A DNA stretch of 64,000 nt from Saccoglossus kowalevskii. Lineage: Eukaryota; Hemichordata; Enteropneusta; Harrimaniidae. Both the position numbers and the translations under genes were made by a program. Below are positions 62,401-64,000 of this stretch, in pieces. The notes beneath the pieces are model-generated. The model saw nothing but the letters and a program-made list of their open reading frames with translations. It was not told the origin of the DNA and did not search any database. The stretch lies in contig NW_003107106.1 in NCBI RefSeq assembly GCF_000003605.2, positions 101,709 to 165,708 on the forward strand, written 5' to 3'. Positions within the stretch are counted from its first letter, which is position 1. Each line of letters starts with the position of its first letter.

Positions 62401-63919
62401 TTCGTCACAAAGATTCTTGACAGCATTTTAGCTGCTGTTTTAGCTTTCTGATCCGGTGTTCAGTGGGCTTGTGCATATCTCGAATAGTGATCAGTTAGAA
62501 CTAATACATTCTCGATACTGCCTTTAAATGGCTCTAAATTTAAAAAAATCCATACACAACAGCTCTAAAGTGCGGATACTCACAAGTGGTGCTCTGTCTG
62601 CTGTTGTTGCAGCCTTACGCAAACAGCATCATTTATACTCTCCACATCACACTTTTACTTGTGTGAACATCTGTGGCCAATAAAATACTATGGATTAGAT
62701 CCAGTGTCCTCTCAAAACAAATGAGATTATGTTAATCTCTCATTGGTACTGGACCATCCATTGTCAGCAAATCGTATGGGTTAACATGTTCCTTAATGAT
62801 ACTATTCAATCAGTCACATGTTATGAAATATATTACAGTTGACCACAGACTGGCTCCAATAACAATACAGTTAAACTTCGTACAAATTGCCTGTCCTGCA
62901 CAAATAATTCTAGATCCTGGTCTCGGCACCAAACAATGTGACATGGATTAAATTTCCAGCATAAATTGGGAGTTTCAGCAAAATAATTGATATTAGATCC
63001 TCGACTGTGCTTTTATTGACTGAGTTGCACGACTGAGGTCTATGCCATTGAGAAAGAACAGGAATACACAAGAGGTTCACATGAAATAATATCAAGACAA
63101 AATAAGCATCGATAATACAATGTTTGTAGGAGTCAAATGTGTGTTGTCATAACAACCATTGATAACGTCTGCAAAAAGAAAATGTTTTATAGTTTTTAGC
63201 TCTGCGGGCGACAAAGTCGTTGTCAACATTACAATTTCAACTTCTTCTTCGAAACCACAAGTCAGAATGTTTTCAAATTTGATATGCAAGTATTTTGGAT
63301 GATGGTTCTTTCTCAGATTTGTTCATTTCATGTCAAAATCTCAAATTCTCTATTTTTTGTGAATATTTTTGTCGTTTTTGGTAAAAAGTGATATTTTCGA
63401 CTTCTTGTTAAAATCCACAAGTCCGATTACTTTGATATTACATATATAGGTACTGTATGTGGACCTCTCTCAGATTTGTTCATTTCGAGATGATATCTTT
63501 AATTCTCTAATTTTGATGAATATTTTTGTTTTTTTTGGTAAAAAGTGATATAAAGGTTGATTGCTTTGATACTATACCAATTGTTCATTTTCTAATGATA
63601 TCTTCAGTTTTTATTAATTGCAATGTGCATTGCTAACAGCGGAGCTATCTCAGCCGACAGGCTGCTTGTTTTTTAAATATCTTATAAATTGCCATTAAAG
63701 ACTTTCACATCGATCTTTAAATTAGGTTCAAATAGTTTGTGTTTTTTTGTAGACATCCAACACTCTACATTGGGCTCTTTACCTTGTTGCAAACAATCCA
63801 TCAGTACAAGACAGACTTTATGAAGAAGTAAGCAGTGTGGTTCCAGAAGGTGAAGTGCCAAGCAACAAACATTTAAGTCAAATGCCATATATGAAAAGTG
63901 TTGTCAAGGAAACGCTAAG
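53472..63919 (+). CDS. Mitochondrial-clan cytochrome P450 (CYP27/CYP10-like), 5 exons seen, 3' incomplete
   Basis: Exons: 53472-53941, 57285-57433, 58145-58348, 59190-59362, 63753-63919; all have GT-AG junctions that keep frame, and the gene continues past the window. The N-terminus is basic and aromatic without a membrane anchor segment, then PFKEIPG (51-57), as in mitochondrial P450s. Family blocks: WPAYDKWENKYGTLYKRVFG, FYKQTKGLPLG, KMLRPKEVANYTDEAN, a helix-I segment LLGSIDTTSNTLHWALY, and YMKSVVKETLR with the ExxR pair (ETLR). Such enzymes hydroxylate sterols or other lipids using adrenodoxin; the substrate here is unknown. Oddities: exons 1 and 2 join in frame but omit the NGEEWxxxRS helix-C segment (about 14 residues), and the helix-I motif has Ser where Gly is usual (GSIDTT). 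The haem Cys exon is not in view. Very repeat-rich introns. Confidence 0.9.
53962..54259 (+). mobile_element. TTAA-flanked MITE, family T1 copy 2, in P450 intron 1
   Basis: Left flank TTAA at 53958-53961; the right flank is decayed (TTAG, 54260-54263). The left end AGGGCGGTCGTCGTCGCGCC pairs with the right end, whose reverse complement is AGTGCGATGGTCGTCACGC. It begins 16 bases past the exon 1 donor. A related copy in reverse orientation is at 27391-27654. Confidence 0.75.
54370..54692 (+). repeat. Dispersed repeat R1, copy in P450 intron 1
   Basis: Same block order as 45775-46199 plus 47700-47830: CAACTTTTTACTT, ATTGCTTTGATATTA, GATGATATCTTTAATTCTCT, GTGATATTTTCGACTTCTTG, then GTGCATTGCTAACAGTGG and CAGCCGAGAGGCTGCTTGTT. 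This copy is not interrupted. Confidence 0.85.
54930..55250 (+). repeat. Direct repeat R3, copy 1 (P450 intron 1)
   Basis: Similar over about 300 bases to 56704-57035: ATGCAGGTTC, GGGCACT, TTTGCTTTTTCTTACC, CAGACAGTCTT, ACGCGTATGTGATTAAAAG, ATATGCAAATGAGTTGCTGG and GTTTACTTACCTCAA. No open frame. May be a dispersed element or a local duplication. Confidence 0.85.
55251..56700. other. P450 intron 1, middle part
   Basis: AT-rich, with a few sentences of decayed repeat (GCCATTTTAATG and ACCATTCCAGACCC near 55365-55410 recall repeat R2). No exon seen; in particular no GEEW-type helix-C exon. Confidence 0.4.
56704..57035 (+). repeat. Direct repeat R3, copy 2 (P450 intron 1)
   Basis: Partner of 54930-55250, with an extra segment CGTTGCTCTTTGATTGACAAG around 56900 and a more GC-rich end. 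It stops about 250 bases before P450 exon 2. Confidence 0.85.
58497..58740. other. GC-rich island in P450 intron 3
   Basis: About 240 bases clearly richer in G+C than the surrounding DNA. They contain inverted motifs CCCCCTGG / CCAGGGGG (58516-58560) and CATGACGC / GCGTCATG (58569 and 58631). Both strands are open for about 90 codons, but neither translation resembles a known protein. Could be a captured transcript fragment, a SINE-like element or a structured RNA. Confidence 0.4.
59430..60450. other. P450 intron 4, first part, no gene
   Basis: The sequence just after exon 4 repeats a few bases of it (GTATAGxCACxGTxAGTTTATA at 59352 and 59411). No coding signal otherwise. Confidence 0.4.
60479..61420 (+). 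repeat. Dispersed repeat R2 with three ~320-bp tandem units
   Basis: The head CCCGTTCGGACGTAGTCC plus AAAAACGGGGACTTATG is followed by three tandem units whose TCATGATCCGATTAACGATAG-type starts fall at about 60623, 60947 and 61261. Shared blocks: CACATTTTCACCATTCCGGA, CGGATCTCAGTTATGCAT, TTTTGTTCAAATTTGGTACA and AAATGGCCGACTGG. The head alone, inverted, occurs in the kinase at 34520-34735. Confidence 0.88.
61425..61450. repeat. Short hairpin at the end of R2
   Basis: CAGACCACT and AGTGGTCTG are perfect 9-base arms around a TTC loop just after the last R2 unit. Confidence 0.6.
61800..61892. repeat. Tetranucleotide microsatellite (TTTG/CTTA/TTTA)n
   Basis: A run of TTTATTTG, GCTTACTT and TTACTTAC tetranucleotides. 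Confidence 0.85.
61970..62560 (-). pseudogene. Ty3/gypsy-type integrase remnant
   Basis: Minus-strand segments: IENVLVLTDHYSRYAQA (near 62470-62520) and DQKAKTAAKML (near 62430), the integrase core around the first catalytic Asp; then, after a frameshift, VGTLDPSHKTDWKEYVEAMT, a typical late-core block; finally SLQERLKIIYKVATEHE with AYNTGDHVL-like YNTGDHVLAK (near 62020), the chromodomain-proximal linker. Frameshifts and stops break it several times. No LTR was identified nearby. It lies antisense in P450 intron 4. Confidence 0.8.
62570..63285. other. P450 intron 4, rest
   Basis: Possibly further decayed gypsy sequence on the minus strand. No clear motif and no exon seen. Confidence 0.35.
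63290..63676 (+). repeat. Dispersed repeat R1, copy in P450 intron 4
   Basis: Same block order as the other copies, ending GTGCATTGCTAACAGCGGAG and CAGCCGACAGGCTGCTTGTT, 77 bases before the acceptor of P450 exon 5. Confidence 0.85.
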
Positions 63920-64000
63920 GTATGTTGTACAGCATTTAAATGTTGTATAATTTACATGCATTGTAAACTTCACGTGGGACCCATAACTTGAAAATGTTTG

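Noticed and set aside
1-64000. tRNA and rRNA genes
   Set aside because: No paired A- and B-box sequences with a cloverleaf and no rRNA-like conserved blocks were found by eye; a dedicated covariance search would be decisive.

Overview
The window is AT-rich animal nuclear DNA with two runs of N (4556-5060 and 53032-53389). It has GT-AG introns, an intronless noggin-type BMP antagonist, a creatine-kinase-family phosphagen kinase and a mitochondrial-clan cytochrome P450. These sit among LINE, Penelope-like and Ty3/gypsy remnants and many short inverted-repeat elements. Together this suggests a marine invertebrate, most likely a deuterostome such as a hemichordate. The species assignment is inference; no rRNA, tRNA or organelle marker is visible.

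Layout. 1-12.4 kb is essentially gene-free and holds one gap and one C-capped inverted-repeat element (7141-7468). The noggin-type gene lies on the minus strand at 12457-13233. 13.3-33 kb is another long non-coding stretch, with a tandem duplication (14795-15491), a perfect hairpin (17600-17651), a CRE-like cluster (20376-20494), a dead LINE (22226-23220), an inverted pair of 330-bp elements (26.1 and 29.3 kb) and TTAA-flanked elements. The phosphagen kinase occupies 33098-37954 on the plus strand in seven exons that join in frame to exactly 366 codons plus a stop. 38.4-53 kb is a repeat graveyard: a solo-LTR-like segment, a Penelope-like 3' end split by a MITE, a ULP1-protease fragment, a LINE inserted in a dispersed repeat, and a second LINE split by a second copy of the same MITE. 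53.47 kb to the window end carries the first five recognisable exons of a mitochondrial-type P450 on the plus strand. Its introns are full of repeats and a gypsy integrase remnant, and the haem-cysteine exon lies beyond the window.

The three host genes (BMP antagonist, phosphagen kinase, P450) show no evident functional link. Each departs from its family pattern. The kinase has Glu in place of the reactive active-site Cys and a shortened specificity loop. The noggin lacks the canonical heparin-binding basic segment but has a basic insert between its fifth and sixth conserved cysteines. The P450 model lacks a visible exon for helix C. The kinase is the strongest candidate for something undescribed, because its reading frame is fully intact.
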